Of a stretch of DNA of 64,000 bases, positions 57,501-63,914 are shown piece by piece. This stretch comes from Blastobasis lacticolella (taxonomy: Eukaryota > Arthropoda > Insecta > Lepidoptera > Blastobasidae). How positions within the stretch are numbered: position 1 is the first letter of the stretch; the number at the start of each line of letters is the position of its first letter. The stretch lies in the NCBI GenBank assembly GCA_905147135.1, contig LR990057.1, positions 3,472,001 to 3,536,000 of the forward strand, given 5' to 3'. Position numbers and translations under genes: made by a program. The notes beneath the pieces are model-generated. The model had not been told where the DNA came from. It made no database searches and saw only the letters and a program-made list of their open reading frames with translations.

Positions 57501-60500
57501 TGTAATCAATAAAAATAATTCCTTCATTATCACAAAACACAGAGGCCATAACCTTGTCAGCGGTAGGAGCCGCTCGAAATTTCCTAATAGGCGGTGAGGA
57601 TGGTCGTTTCCAAGACATGCTTTGCTTTTTTGTTTCGGGATCAAAATGGTGGACCCATGTCTCATCCATAGTAATAATACAACGGAAAAATTGATCCGGA
57701 TCGGACTGTAACATTTCGAGATTGCGCCTTGAAATTTCCAAACGACGTTTTTTGTTTTCTTCGGTTAGCATTCGTGGAACCCACCTTGCTGACACCTTTT
57801 TGAAACCCAGTGAATCGGTTAAAATGGATTGAATGCTGCCAAATGATATCTTTAGGATCTCTGCTAAATGTTTTATGGTTATTCTTCTGTCTTCCAAAAC
57901 CAATTTTATAATTTTCTTGACATTTTCTTCCGTAACAGAAGTTGAAGGCCGCCCGGAACGAGGTTCATCTTCACAGCTCGATCTACCTCTTCTAAATTCA
58001 GCAACCCAGTATGCGACGGTAGAATATGGCAAATCATTATCCCCTAATGTCTGCTGGATATCCAAAAAAATTTCTTTAGTGGACATTTTTTTTTAAGCAC
58101 AGATACTTTATCACTGCACGTAACTCATGCTTCTCCATATTTAACGATTTTTAGAAACGCCTTCTCCTAAATAATTTATTACTTGCAAACGGTACGATCA
58201 AATCGAGTGTTATTACGCATAAATATTGTGTGCTTGGCACTCTTTAAAGTAAATATTAAACTACCCACAAAAATATTATATTCATGTGCACTTCTAAGAA
58301 CTTTTTGATTCACCCTCGTATATATATTTGTTCAAATATTTTTAATTGTACGTAACATATCAAAATTAATAGTTGATTTCGAAAATAGAGTATATCGCTT
58401 AAATTCGGTCGCTAAAATTAAATGAAAAACATTTTCTTAATTTCGTTAGGGTTTGAAAATACCCCTTTTCAGTTGTCGTCAATTTTGCCTCTAACCAGGT
58501 GCAATTGTTATGATAAGTTCTTAGTATTTTCGTTAGTCTGATGCTATCTTAGTATTAAGAGAAGGGAATAAACGCTCTCTCGCGGCGCGAGCTGTGTTGT
58601 GCCCGTGATACACACTGTGATAGCCGTGCTGTTTATACCTAAAAAGTTTAATTATAATCTAATAAGCCATATCCATTAAATTCAAAAATTTGCTTGTATG
58701 AAAATTCCAGTTTCCTTAATGTTCGTCATTCTAAACGTCAATTCCATAGATAAGGACCTAATAGTTTGTGCCAAATGGATAAGAAAGCCAACTTACTGGC
58801 ACTATTTCATGCAAATACATAAAAACTGTTGTAACTTTTAAAGCAAGACTACGCTTTGACCACTTACAAATTAGTTCTGACCTAGACATCAAAATCTGCT
58901 CTTGCCAAACTGCAGATAACGTTTTGTTATTGGATTTAAGAGAGGTAGGGCATAGCGGGGTATCTCGTTCGAATTGGAGCCGCCCGACTGGGGATGTACC
59001 TCCACCTTACAGAATATCGCAGCTTAATAATACTCTTTTTAATAGTATTGTGTTTCTGCCGGTGAGTAAGGTTTCCAGTGCTCCATGGGGTGGGGATTTG
59101 GGGAACCGTGGCTCTGGCAGTGGAGTTGCTTTTTGCTGCCAGAGCAACGTGTTATAGAGGTAGGCAACGCATTAGCGATACTCTTGGTGTTGCTAATGTC
59201 TATAGGCAGTGGTGACCACTTTCCATCAGGTGGCCCGCTTGCCTGTTTGCCTACCATATGACATTAATAAAAAAAAATACTACAAATATATCAAATACAT
59301 ACATACCTACAGTATAACAATGGCCGAGGCAGCAAGGGTGAAATACTCAACAGAAACAGCTGCTGACCATTTTGTGGTCCACAGAGGCCCAGGGCGGCTG
59401 GCTTCTATGACTACGTGGAGTACACTGAAACTTTTGCTTAACTCATTAATAAAACAATTTACATTTAAAGCAATATATTTACTGCTTTTCTAAAAACCGT
59501 TTGTTTTTCACGGGCTGGTTAAAAGTTATCACGACCTTTTCCGGCCCCATAAATGGCAAACCGCGGATAAAATTTTGATTTTCGGGAAAGTAAAGAAATC
59601 GCAGGGTACCAGGTCTGGACTTTGTGCGGGATGGGTCACTAGCTCTACCTTTTCATAAGCTAATTATTTTGTCTTGTTCGCGGTGTGCACCGAATCATTG
59701 TCATGGTGCAATAGGATGCGACTTCTCGGTCGTTTTTCCCTAACTGTTTCAAAGACACACAACTAGTGGTGTACCACTCAGCAATGTCTTTTGAGCATGA
59801 ACTCCTTAATTGTGTACCGTTATCGCCCAACATTCTCACACGAGACGCACATAATCCTAGCGCGGAGCTATGGGTATGGAGTCATTTTACAAATATTCTA
59901 TATTATATTTCCGTCACGGGCAGGATGATCCAACCGGTGTCAGTCCGGCCACGAGTGGAGAAAAGAAGCCGAAGGGCCGGGTGAAGAAGGAAAAAGCAGA
60001 AAAACCGGATAAGGTGGACAAGGTGGATAAGGAGAAAGGCGACGGGCTCAAACAGTCCAAGCTCAACTTCAAGAAAGAACCTAAGAAGGTAAGGACTTAC
60101 AACACATAACTAAAATAAGTAAATATGCTTGGACAATTCACACAGCGCTATCTAGCCCCAAAGTGAACAAAACTTGTGTTATAGGTGCTAGGAAATTGAT
60201 AAATTAGTTATGTATGTATTTTTCAATACATACTTATTACATACAACACCCAGACCCTTGCCAACTTCTTTTGCCTATAGTAGCTGTAAAAGTCGCTACA
60301 CTATAATAATCATCTTGGCGTAAATGTCACGGTGGTGCTCTCGCGCACGAGGGCCCGGGTTCCGGTTGACCATGGTCCAGGACTTGGCAGATCAGGTAAT
60401 TACAATGGAGCGACTACCATCTGACCTCCGTGACCGTGCTACCAGGGCAAGCTGACCAGATTGGATCATGGTTACAAATTTGCAGATTTCATCACGATGT

Positions 60501-63375
60501 TTTCCCTCACCGGAAGAGCATCGGTTAGAATTCAACTGATGCACATAACTCAGAAAAGAGTCATTGGTACACGGCCGCAGCGGGATTCGAACCCGGTACC
60601 TCTCGCTTACGAGTTGGATACTCGACCGCCCGGCTACCGACGCTCCTAAATGAAGATAATTTGACTGTAATTCCCTTGGCAGCCGAAGAAGATGACCTTC
60701 AGTGGCAGCAGTTCCGAGGCCGGGTCGGACGGCGCGCTCTCCGACGCGGAGCTGGCGCCGCCCGCGCCCAGGGAGCGGGCCCAGGCACGCCGCGCCGCCA
60801 CCAAGGTGAGAATGGCCCCATACTAATCATCATCACTATACAGTAATATATCATTATAAAATAAATTAATGTCGATAAATGTCAGTATCTAAATCGAAGA
60901 GGTCTGATGTAAAAAAAGCCGATCTGTCATTTTATAGCAGTCTGTATTTCTAGCATAAATATATAAATAAAATAATCATCTTGGCGTTAATGTCCCGGTT
61001 GTGCTCTCGACAACGAGGGCCCGGGGTACGCCTTGACCCCGGGCCCTCGCGTCCGGGCCCCGGGGTACGCCATGATCTAGAATTTGGCAGATCAGGTAAT
61101 TACAGTGGAGCGACTACCATCTGAGCTCCGTGACCCTGCTACCAGGGGAACCTAGCATGCACGGCAGTATTTCACAACGAAAGGTCTGTAGCTTTTGGTA
61201 GTGCGATCTGAATGATGACCTAATTACATGACTGTTGCAAACAATCTTTGATTTCAATTTCTACAATTCTTACTTTTACGATTACATATTATCGATTCAA
61301 CAGTTTCAGTTAATTGCAATGAAACATTGTTGGCATATAAATAATCATCTTAGCGTTAATGTCCCGGTTGTGCTCTCGAGGACGAGGGTCCGCCTTGACC
61401 ATGATTCAGGATTTGGCACTTTTTGGCAACTGAACCTATGAAATCGCAAAAGTAACTATTTCAATAATTGAAATCAAATAATTGTTTGCAACACAGTTAC
61501 GCAATTAGCCTCCTGGTGGATTTTGAAATCTGTAAAATAACACACCTTACTAATCATCATTATCATCACAGCCCGTAATAGTCCTCTGCAGGACTTAGGG
61601 CCTCTCCCACGGCAGGTTATTGCCATAATCTCCACGCTTGGCGCCTGCCAACGGTTGGCACCTTACTAAAACTCCGACGATTCCCAGGTCCAAAAGTACA
61701 AGGACGGCGAGGAGTCGTCGTCGTCGGACTCCGACGTGTCTCTTCACGACAACGCGCCGTCGCCGAGCGGGGAGCCGCCGCGGGCGCTGTCGGACTCCGA
61801 CGACGACTTCAACGTGAGGAAGAATGTGGGGAAGAAGCCCGCGGAGATGGATTCGGGTAACGTATCTATGCATAGTATAAAACGAAGTCGCTTCCATACA
61901 TCTGTCACTCCTGTGTATGTATCTATGTACGCTTAGATCTTTTGGACTCCAAAACGGATTTTAATGCGGTTTTCGACAATAGATGTGGAGAATAATTCAA
62001 GAGGAAGATTTATAAGCAAGAAAAGAAAGAGGTAAGTAATGATAAAGTAGGGGTAGGTGTTGAGAAACAGGGTAGCGCCTCTTCCAACACTGAAGCTGTA
62101 GAGTAAAGGTGGAGACGACATCTCTTATAAACACTTGAAGCAATACATTTCGATATCTCGCTCTCTGCTTTCAGGCCCTTTCTAACTAGTGTTTGTATGT
62201 ATGTTTTATCTATTTCTCTCGTAATTTTCGGGTCCGACAACGCGTGGGCTGCGATAATTACTTACCATCAGGCAGGCCGTACCTATGCTGCCCCTCAGTG
62301 GTATAAAAAAACGTACCTACTTTAGCTAAACAAATTTTTACCTCTTGTTTCAGACTGTTTGTTCGATTCGCTGATCGAAGACACCAAGAGGGAGGAGAAA
62401 GCGCCAGCCACCAACAACTATTCGCCGCCCACCGTGCTCTCTAGCGACGAGGAACCCCCACCCGTGGCCACTCCACCCAAGAAGAAGGTCGCACCGAAGA
62501 GGAAGCCGAAGGAAGATAAAGAAGAGAAGAAAGAGAAGCCGAACCCGAAGAAGCGGCCCGCCAAAGTGTTGAGCCTTGACAGCGAGGAGGATAGCATATT
62601 TGACACCAGAAAGGTTGGTTTTGTTGTTCATAGCGAAATTAAAATAAGGTTGTCAATAGAAGTCTTTGCGCGTGACTTTGCCGCCATGCAGATTACCATA
62701 TCTGACACCTGGCAGTTATTGCGCAGTAGTACAGTTATGCGCAGTAGTGGCCGAGGTGGCGTCAACCGTTCGTGATAGTTTCTGGAGTTCGAGTTAGTTC
62801 GTGGCTCCACGTGGAGTTTTTATTTGCCTATTTCTTTCTGTGTGGGCGTTGAAAGTTATGGTTCTGCGTTTTGCTATTGAAGTTAGGCTATTCGCACACG
62901 AGACTATTTGTTCGTTCTTCGTTAGTAAATTGACGACGCGTTCAACCGGTACCTGCCTACGTAGCATGACAGGCTTTGTCAAAATATAACTTTTTGTGTC
63001 TCGCTTATTTCCTTGCAAATCGAGAGAGCTGGACAGAGTTATCTCGCTTTCTTTCAAGCGTTCCTAACTCCATACAGAATTTCACCAAAATCGGTGTAAT
63101 TTAGGCGTGAAAACGCAACCGCTAGACAGACTTTCGCATTTAGAATATCAGTATAGATTACTCCAACTCGAATACCCTATTAACCGAGCACGCCTCAACC
63201 CTAGGACAAGAAGAAGGCCAACCCCAAGAAGAAGGCTAAGAAACGCGACAGCTTCTCCTCGGGCTCCGATGTCTCGTTCCGCGCGAGCCCGCCGCCGCCC
63301 GCGCGCGCGCCGCCGCGGAGCGCCGCCGCCAAGAAGTACAACTTCAGCGATGACGATGACGATGACTCGGACTAG
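33570..63375 (+). CDS. Top2: DNA topoisomerase II (complete, 18 coding exons)
   Basis: Exons: 33570-33584, 37145-37379, 37840-39739, 40366-40505, 41086-41288, 42321-42469, 42809-43046, 44132-44289, 45459-45667, 46570-46704, 47613-47751, 48601-48724, 50736-50891, 59924-60088, 60683-60805, 61688-61856, 62354-62613 and 63205-63375 (TAG). All introns are GT-AG and in phase; the total is 4,689 nt, 1,562 aa, a normal size for the family. This nuclear ATP-dependent type IIA enzyme passes one duplex through a double-strand break for replication, transcription and chromosome segregation. GHKL ATPase: EILVNAADN (91-99) and GRNGYGAK (165-172); K-loop QTK 381-383; TOPRIM E465 and D545/D547/D549; catalytic Tyr809 in PRYIFT; C-terminal acidic/basic tail. 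The start MADIK sits on a five-codon exon with AAGATGG context, and is the least certain exon. Weak donors: GTAACG (exon 16), GTTGGT (exon 17). Confidence 0.95.
34218..34499. mobile_element. piggyBac-like MITE (TTAA target)
   Basis: Flanked by TTAA on both sides (34214-34217 and 34500-34503). Ends are CACCCTCAGCGCC and GGCGCTTAAGGTG, an imperfect inverted pair. Inside, GTGTATCA...GATACAC palindromes recur at least three times. TTAA duplication is the hallmark of the piggyBac superfamily; no transposase is present. Confidence 0.8.
34550..34990. mobile_element. pogo/Tigger-like MITE (TA target)
   Basis: 441 bp bounded by CAGTACAGTCCGTTTGTAAT and the complement of CAGTAGAATCCGTTTATTAT, with TA on both sides. 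The motif GTCATAATAA plus a C/G-rich follow-on recurs about five times, like subterminal transposase-binding repeats. The superfamily is inferred from CAGT ends and the TA duplication. Confidence 0.75.
35580..37144. other. Rest of Top2 intron 1
   Basis: AT-rich. A short GGTTAGGTTAGGTTTAGG at about 35754 resembles the insect telomere repeat but has only three units. GTAGGATAGGAACC near 37007 is unassigned. No exon recognised. Confidence 0.4.
37145..39739 (+). other. Top2: Top2 exons 2-3: ATPase, transducer and TOPRIM
   Basis: Exon 2 (37145-37379) gives the Ala/Gly/Lys-rich leader, then [20 protein letters not shown]. Exon 3 (37840-39739, 1,900 bp) encodes residues 84-716: the ATP-binding N-box and glycine loop, the QTK transducer lysine, EGDSAK and DQDQDGSH. 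Concentrating this much of the enzyme in one exon contrasts with the finely split 3' half. An open frame running into exon 3 from 37689 is intron read-through, because the 37839 AG acceptor joins exon 2 exactly at FVPG|LYK. Confidence 0.93.
39760..40340 (-). pseudogene. Top2 intron 3: SINE-3 scrap and RTE-like LINE 3' end
   Basis: 39760-39825 matches the SINE-3 end (GCCCACCTGATGGAGAGCGG). On the minus strand 40180-40340 translates to [19 protein letters not shown], then [19 protein letters not shown], the same C-terminal tail as at 5130-5320 but better preserved. Confidence 0.75.
41086..41288 (+). other. Top2: Top2 exon 5: catalytic tyrosine
   Basis: Encodes [18 protein letters not shown], then [16 protein letters not shown] and [11 protein letters not shown]. 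The tyrosine codon at 41220-41222 is residue 809, four higher than Tyr805 of human TOP2A. Arg808 beside it is also conserved. The usual Ala before the Arg is Pro here (SPRY rather than SARY). Confidence 0.93.
41645..41802. repeat. TIR MITE in Top2 intron 5, flanked by a related direct repeat
   Basis: GACAGAAGCGGTCTCGCGTT and the complement of CACAGAAACGGTCACGCGTT form the ends. Outside, about 41495-41580 and 41820-41920 share TTC(A/G)TCAGAT...AAATAAAG...CATTGGCT, an older direct duplication around the insertion. Confidence 0.65.
43047..44131. repeat. Top2 intron 7: three mobile elements in series
   Basis: 43571-43700: left half of foldback MITE A. 43711-43830: MITE C, inverted relative to 1600-1705. 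43853-44097: SINE-1 on the minus strand with a good B box (GGGTTCGATTAC) and A-box-like TGGTTCAATGG, ending about 35 bp before exon 8. 43047-43570 is AT-rich with nothing recognised. Confidence 0.75.
44290..45458. repeat. Top2 intron 8 with a duplicated acceptor region
   Basis: GTGAACAGTA then TTGTACCAACTTAACATTTA near 44864-44903 recurs at 45400-45442 immediately before the real acceptor. The exon boundary CCACAGATACGACA occurs twice, at about 45369 and 45454. Only the second continues the Top2 frame (KYDKVEEIL); the first would read [10 protein letters not shown] then stop. Confidence 0.8.
45668..46569. mobile_element. Top2 intron 9: MITE F, perfect hairpin and SINE-3 pieces
   Basis: 45773-45865 is family F. 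46055-46092 is a perfect 17-bp hairpin with a GGGA loop. 46150-46285 (GCAACGCATTGGTAACGCCC, GTGTTGCTGATGTCC) and 46290-46455 (TTACCATCAGGTGGGCTGTC) are SINE-3-like modules in plus orientation. Confidence 0.7.
46705..47612. mobile_element. Top2 intron 10: foldback element and SINE-3 copy
   Basis: 46968-47019 is an almost perfect 24-bp-arm hairpin (CTTGAGGTGGAACT...), and the same end sequence, TTGCAATTAGTTCCACCTC, recurs at about 47172-47192, suggesting a MITE of about 230 bp. 47215-47415 is SINE-3-like (CGTTCGAATTGGACTGCC, TTTCCATCAGGTGGCCCGC). Confidence 0.7.
47752..48600. other. Top2 intron 11
   Basis: A reversed LINE-tail-like ATAGAATATGGTTTATTTCA at about 47905; otherwise nothing recognised. 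Confidence 0.4.
48725..50735 (-). mobile_element. Top2 intron 12 with two SINE-D copies
   Basis: SINE-D copies on the minus strand at 49050-49305 and 50432-50705 (CTCCCACGAAAGGGGAGGTT and GGCTTGGCAGGCGGGTTGGAG-type motifs). The first is flanked by a direct repeat of about 60 bp (48983-49048 and 49311-49371). 49400-50400 is AT-rich with nothing recognised. Confidence 0.7.
50892..51962. other. Start of Top2 intron 13
   Basis: 51195-51305 matches repeat family K (TTTTATAATATTAGTAGAAC end). The frame at 51500-51697 ([17 protein letters not shown]...) has no recognised domain. The rest is unassigned. Confidence 0.4.
51963..53381 (-). CDS. F-box protein, intronless, copy A
   Basis: 472 aa in one exon, nested antisense in Top2 intron 13. 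The F-box is at residues 12-55 ([29 protein letters not shown], given here only as a landmark from HLPDE to SPRW), followed by [11 protein letters not shown], the usual F-box exit helix. F-box proteins recruit substrates to SCF (Skp1-Cullin1) ubiquitin ligases. The remaining 400 residues match no family I know; strands such as [12 protein letters not shown] and [11 protein letters not shown] suggest a beta-rich, possibly propeller-like, substrate domain (inference). Translation may start at Met1 or Met7 (53363); both are present in copy B. An AATAAA overlaps the last codons. It forms a head-to-head inverted pair with copy B. Confidence 0.85.
   Translation of the reverse strand: MCRDVIMSTATIHHLPDEILRELLNRLNGKDVANFSKVSPRWQSVVDGLGDQFWRRVCRREYPDIHEDSQRKSGLSWRDLYRSFSLWEKVPEAEVRISPCPHYNLNVFSLNFLKNCVISFPIEPIRFGNADTVIYYDAKSHREIKRKCYGLKFTNYIENDDVIAFEIADMWESNKIVRVTPKANEDMATDLESYCRNSNLRSWVLVGDEIFYNKLSTNTERRHVKFCKMKITIKGKEVSYEHSELGHSILDGICAVAYVGEKIHVLEISELGGHTHHIGVAIIENGQMMIINHMNVSRIYDSHKEVCKIMEDLKGYGFRSSQPRVTWRINISGKHCPYFKLMTPPVLYGPHLIAGALELKTKVGINVYLDVNNPFQDYIRTEPNFAINIVNSKRVKPKSKRFMNLFRINQVEVIETLHGHIIAATYYRKLYIIDLIHNDDAAESPGRDSITETAPEPHSMGKNLRINKIFFN
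53788..53845. promoter_or_regulatory. AP-1-like and kappaB-like motifs, array unit 1
   Basis: TGACTCA at 53788-53794 and GGGGAATTCCC at 53835-53845 match AP-1 and kappaB consensus sequences exactly. Both recur in unit 2. Function is inferred from motif identity only. Confidence 0.4.
54001..54055. promoter_or_regulatory. AP-1-like and kappaB-like motifs, array unit 2
   Basis: TGACTCA at 54001-54007 and GGGGAATTCCC at 54045-54055, with the same arrangement as unit 1. In unit 3 they have decayed to TGAATCA and AGAGGAATTACC. Confidence 0.4.
54347..55711 (+). CDS. F-box protein, intronless, copy B
   Basis: 454 aa in one exon, sense orientation within Top2 intron 13. Paralogue of copy A: by eye about nine in ten residues match in the first 90 (F-box and exit helix) and roughly two-thirds to three-quarters further on, with small indels. 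The F-box runs from [11 protein letters not shown] to SPRWQSVV. Conserved blocks with A include [48 protein letters not shown] and DSITETAP. The C-terminus ends [10 protein letters not shown] instead of copy A's [13 protein letters not shown] polyadenylation signal (AATAAA) lies about 135 bp after the stop, near 55846. No frameshift or premature stop, so both copies look functional. Confidence 0.85.
   Translation: MCSDVIMSTATINHLPDEMLRELLNHLNGKDVANFSKVSPRWQSVVDDLGDQFWRRVCRREYPDIHEDSQRKSGLAWRDLYRSFLLWERVSEAEVRVTKSVTHNLSEIKLNFLKNGVISFPVGSLRSADTVIYYDAKSHREIERKCYRLKFMNYIENDDVIAFEIAADVWGWNKIVRVIPKANVDMATDFESYRKNPDLRSWVLEGDTIFYNKLVSNGERRQVILCKVKITINGIEVSYEHSELGDSILNGIFAVAYVGEKIHVLEIHELGCYTHKIYVATIENGQIMIINRMHFSRIYGSHKDVCKIMEDLKGYGFRSSHPRLTWRINISGKNHPYRPVLYGPHLIVLEPRTKPVINVYLNVNNPQDFLKTEPNVAIDIDNVNFFLERNVMNHVEVIETLDGHIIAATHNWKLYIINLIHNDDATESPVRDSITETAPDPHSMADLTQNDCAP
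55712..56130. other. 3' flank of F-box copy B
   Basis: Contains the probable poly(A) signal (TTATAAATAAATACAA, about 55842). AACCTCGGTTGGAAATCGCAG near 56083 is a SINE-D scrap. Confidence 0.45.
56131..56536. mobile_element. TIR MITE with GGGG(T/C)CATCCATAAATTACGT ends
   Basis: Left end GGGGTCATCCATAAATTACG; right end is the complement of GGGGCCATCCATAAATTACG. TTA flanks both sides, a 3-bp target duplication as in PIF/Harbinger. Interior has repeated GTGACAA/TGTGACATCAC motifs and G-runs. This end sequence is widespread in invertebrates to my knowledge; the superfamily is inferred. Confidence 0.8.
57021..58320 (-). mobile_element. mariner transposon, 1,300 bp, perfect 29-bp TIRs
   Basis: TACGAGGGTGAATCAAAAAG and nine further bases at 57021-57049 are exactly repeated in complement at 58292-58320. 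TA flanks both ends, the standard mariner target duplication. The length is typical of mariner. Identical ends and an almost open transposase point to recent insertion, in antisense within Top2 intron 13. Confidence 0.93.
57088..58086 (-). CDS. mariner transposase (D,D34D), near-intact
   Basis: 332 aa. The N-terminal part has the helix-turn-helix region ([28 protein letters not shown]), then ARWVPRMLT linker, the first catalytic Asp in [12 protein letters not shown], the second in [11 protein letters not shown] and the third in [12 protein letters not shown]. The last two have 34 residues between them, the mariner spacing. The WVPRML and HDNAPAH motifs are standard. The usual first ~18 residues are missing: an upstream ATG at 58138 reads [17 protein letters not shown] in another frame, joined through a run of nine A (58086-58094) that is one base off. 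So this is either a slightly truncated enzyme starting at Met 58086 or a fresh frameshift. Confidence 0.92.
   Translation of the reverse strand: MSTKEIFLDIQQTLGDNDLPYSTVAYWVAEFRRGRSSCEDEPRSGRPSTSVTEENVKKIIKLVLEDRRITIKHLAEILKISFGSIQSILTDSLGFKKVSARWVPRMLTEENKKRRLEISRRNLEMLQSDPDQFFRCIITMDETWVHHFDPETKKQSMSWKRPSSPPIRKFRAAPTADKVMASVFCDNEGIIFIDYMPKGQTITGLYYAGLIPKVRDAVKENRRGKLALGVLFLHDNAPAHRSEVALKAIRNAGFEILEHPPYSPDLAPSDFHLFPKLKEHLRGTKFEDDDAVMAAVNEFFESQENVFFAEGIRKLEKRYSKYIELEGDYVEK
58321..58944. other. Top2 intron 13, unassigned
   Basis: AT-rich with no recognised element between the mariner and the SINE-3 copy. Confidence 0.35.
58945..59275 (+). mobile_element. SINE-3-like repeat, long copy
   Basis: TCGTTCGAATTGGAGCCGCC, GGTTTCCAGTGCTCCATGG, GGTGTTGCTAATGTCTATAG and TTTCCATCAGGTGGCCCGC, ending in an A-rich tail. 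Parallels 47215-47415 and 46150-46285. Confidence 0.7.
59290..59800 (-). pseudogene. Decayed mariner transposase of a second lineage
   Basis: On the minus strand, 59560-59720 reads [16 protein letters not shown]...stop...[18 protein letters not shown] then FPKIK; upstream in another frame [17 protein letters not shown]; downstream in a third frame [18 protein letters not shown]. These are successive mariner blocks (HDN, SPDLAP-x-DF). At least one stop and two frameshifts make it dead. It is distinct from the 57021 element (HHDN...CDFF versus HDN...SDFHLF). Confidence 0.75.
60117..60258 (-). mobile_element. SINE-1, truncated, 29 bp after Top2 exon 14
   Basis: GGACAATTCACACAGCGCTA to CATACAACACCCAGACCCTT, then broken before the tRNA-like head. 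Confidence 0.7.
60285..60650 (-). mobile_element. SINE-2, full copy, 33 bp before Top2 exon 15
   Basis: Minus-strand head: GGTAGCCGGGCGGTCGAG as A-box region and GGTTCGAATCCC as a perfect B box. Body as in 5397-5727. The 3' end is CATTTACGCCAAGATGATTA. Confidence 0.85.
60955..61160 (-). mobile_element. SINE-2 3' fragment with internal GC hairpin
   Basis: Shares TAATCATCTTGGCGTTAATG and TTACAGTGGAGCGACTACC with other copies. A duplicated GGGCCCGGGGTACGCC segment makes a perfect 13-bp hairpin: GAGGGCCCGGGGT at 61015-61027 with 61036-61048. Confidence 0.8.
61217..61510. repeat. Foldback MITE A, copy 5, split by a SINE-2 fragment
   Basis: Arms at 61217-61335 and 61424-61510 match family A. The centre is interrupted by TAATCATCTTAGCGTTAATG...GATTTGGCA (about 61336-61423). 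TTGGCA borders both sides as a possible target duplication. Confidence 0.8.
61556..61650 (-). mobile_element. SINE-D fragment in Top2 intron 15
   Basis: CAGGACTTAGGGCCTCTCCC and TTATTGCCATAATCTCCACG, then truncated 38 bp before exon 16. Confidence 0.7.
61868..62065 (+). repeat. Repeat family B, copy 4, just after Top2 exon 16
   Basis: TATAAAACGAAGTCGCTTCC starts only 22 bp after the donor site, followed by GTACGCTTAGATCTTTTGG and GGAAGATTTATAAGCAAGAA. The exon-16 open frame reads on into it. Confidence 0.75.
62614..63204. other. Top2 intron 17, ends in repeat family K
   Basis: 62690-62790 shares GTACAGTTATGCGCAGTA with 45898-45925. 63070-63165 is a family K end (CAGACTTTCGCATTTAGAAT), 40 bp before exon 18. 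Confidence 0.5.
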
Positions 63376-63438
63376 GGGCCGGGTGCTGGGACGCCTGGAT
63401 AACTTGGGAGGTAGGTGGGGATTTTTTATTTTATGTAT

Positions 63439-63909
63439 TAAGCGCGCGATTGTTTTATGCGATAAACGCTACGTTACACGCAATGCGATAGACGCAGATC
63501 ATTTCAAATCAGGTTATATAATGATAGACCATTGTTTTACACGGTTAACGCAGCGGCAAGCGCAGCGTGAGACGCAATGCGTCACACGCACATATATGTT
63601 ATCTTCATAGTTTATACAAGGAATATCCTTGTTTATTGCGTGAAACGTGTCCGTTCAACGCAAGCGGTTAGCGCTTGCGCATATTCGCAAACAATTTAAA
63701 TATCGCTGCGAACGGAGCGTCAAACGCATAAAACAATTGCACTATGTAGCTCACACGTACAAAAAATGACAATGCGCTCGCAGCAGCGTTTAGCGCATGC
63801 GTTTGCCGTAAAAAAAGGGTGCCTTGCCTTGAACGCAGACGCGGTAGACGTATCCGTTGATCGCATTCGTCTGACGCTGCGATCTGCGCATAAAACAACC
63901 GCGCGCTGT
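63439..63909. mobile_element. TIR MITE just after the Top2 stop
   Basis: GCGCGCGATTGTTTTATGCG and the complement of GCGCGCGGTTGTTTTATGCG form the ends. Interior is packed with AACGC/GCGTT words, as in elements with subterminal transposase sites. It starts 64 bp after the stop codon. No AATAAA is seen between the stop and the window end. Confidence 0.75.
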
Positions 63910-63914
63910 AGAGA

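Larger units (their letters stand above)
50736..63375 (+). other. Top2: Top2 exons 13-18: C-terminal domain
   Basis: Residues 1216-1562, fast-evolving, disordered and highly charged. Exon 13 (50736-50891) carries [15 protein letters not shown]. Exon 14 (59924-60088) has a [11 protein letters not shown] run and [11 protein letters not shown], matching the GLKQSK-(I/L)-(D/N)-F motif I recall from Drosophila Top2. Exon 15 is Ser/Ala-rich. Exon 16 has acidic Ser/Asp clusters. Exon 17 has basic candidate nuclear signals ([20 protein letters not shown]) and a serine/acidic patch. Exon 18 ends with a basic run and a DDDDDDSD tail. The 9,032-bp intron 13 that separates exon 13 from the rest contains the F-box pair and mariners. 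Confidence 0.9.

Noticed and set aside
60540..60650. tRNA-like sequence with good A and B boxes
   Set aside because: It is the head of SINE-2, which continues into a shared 3' body; no complete cloverleaf gene ending is present.
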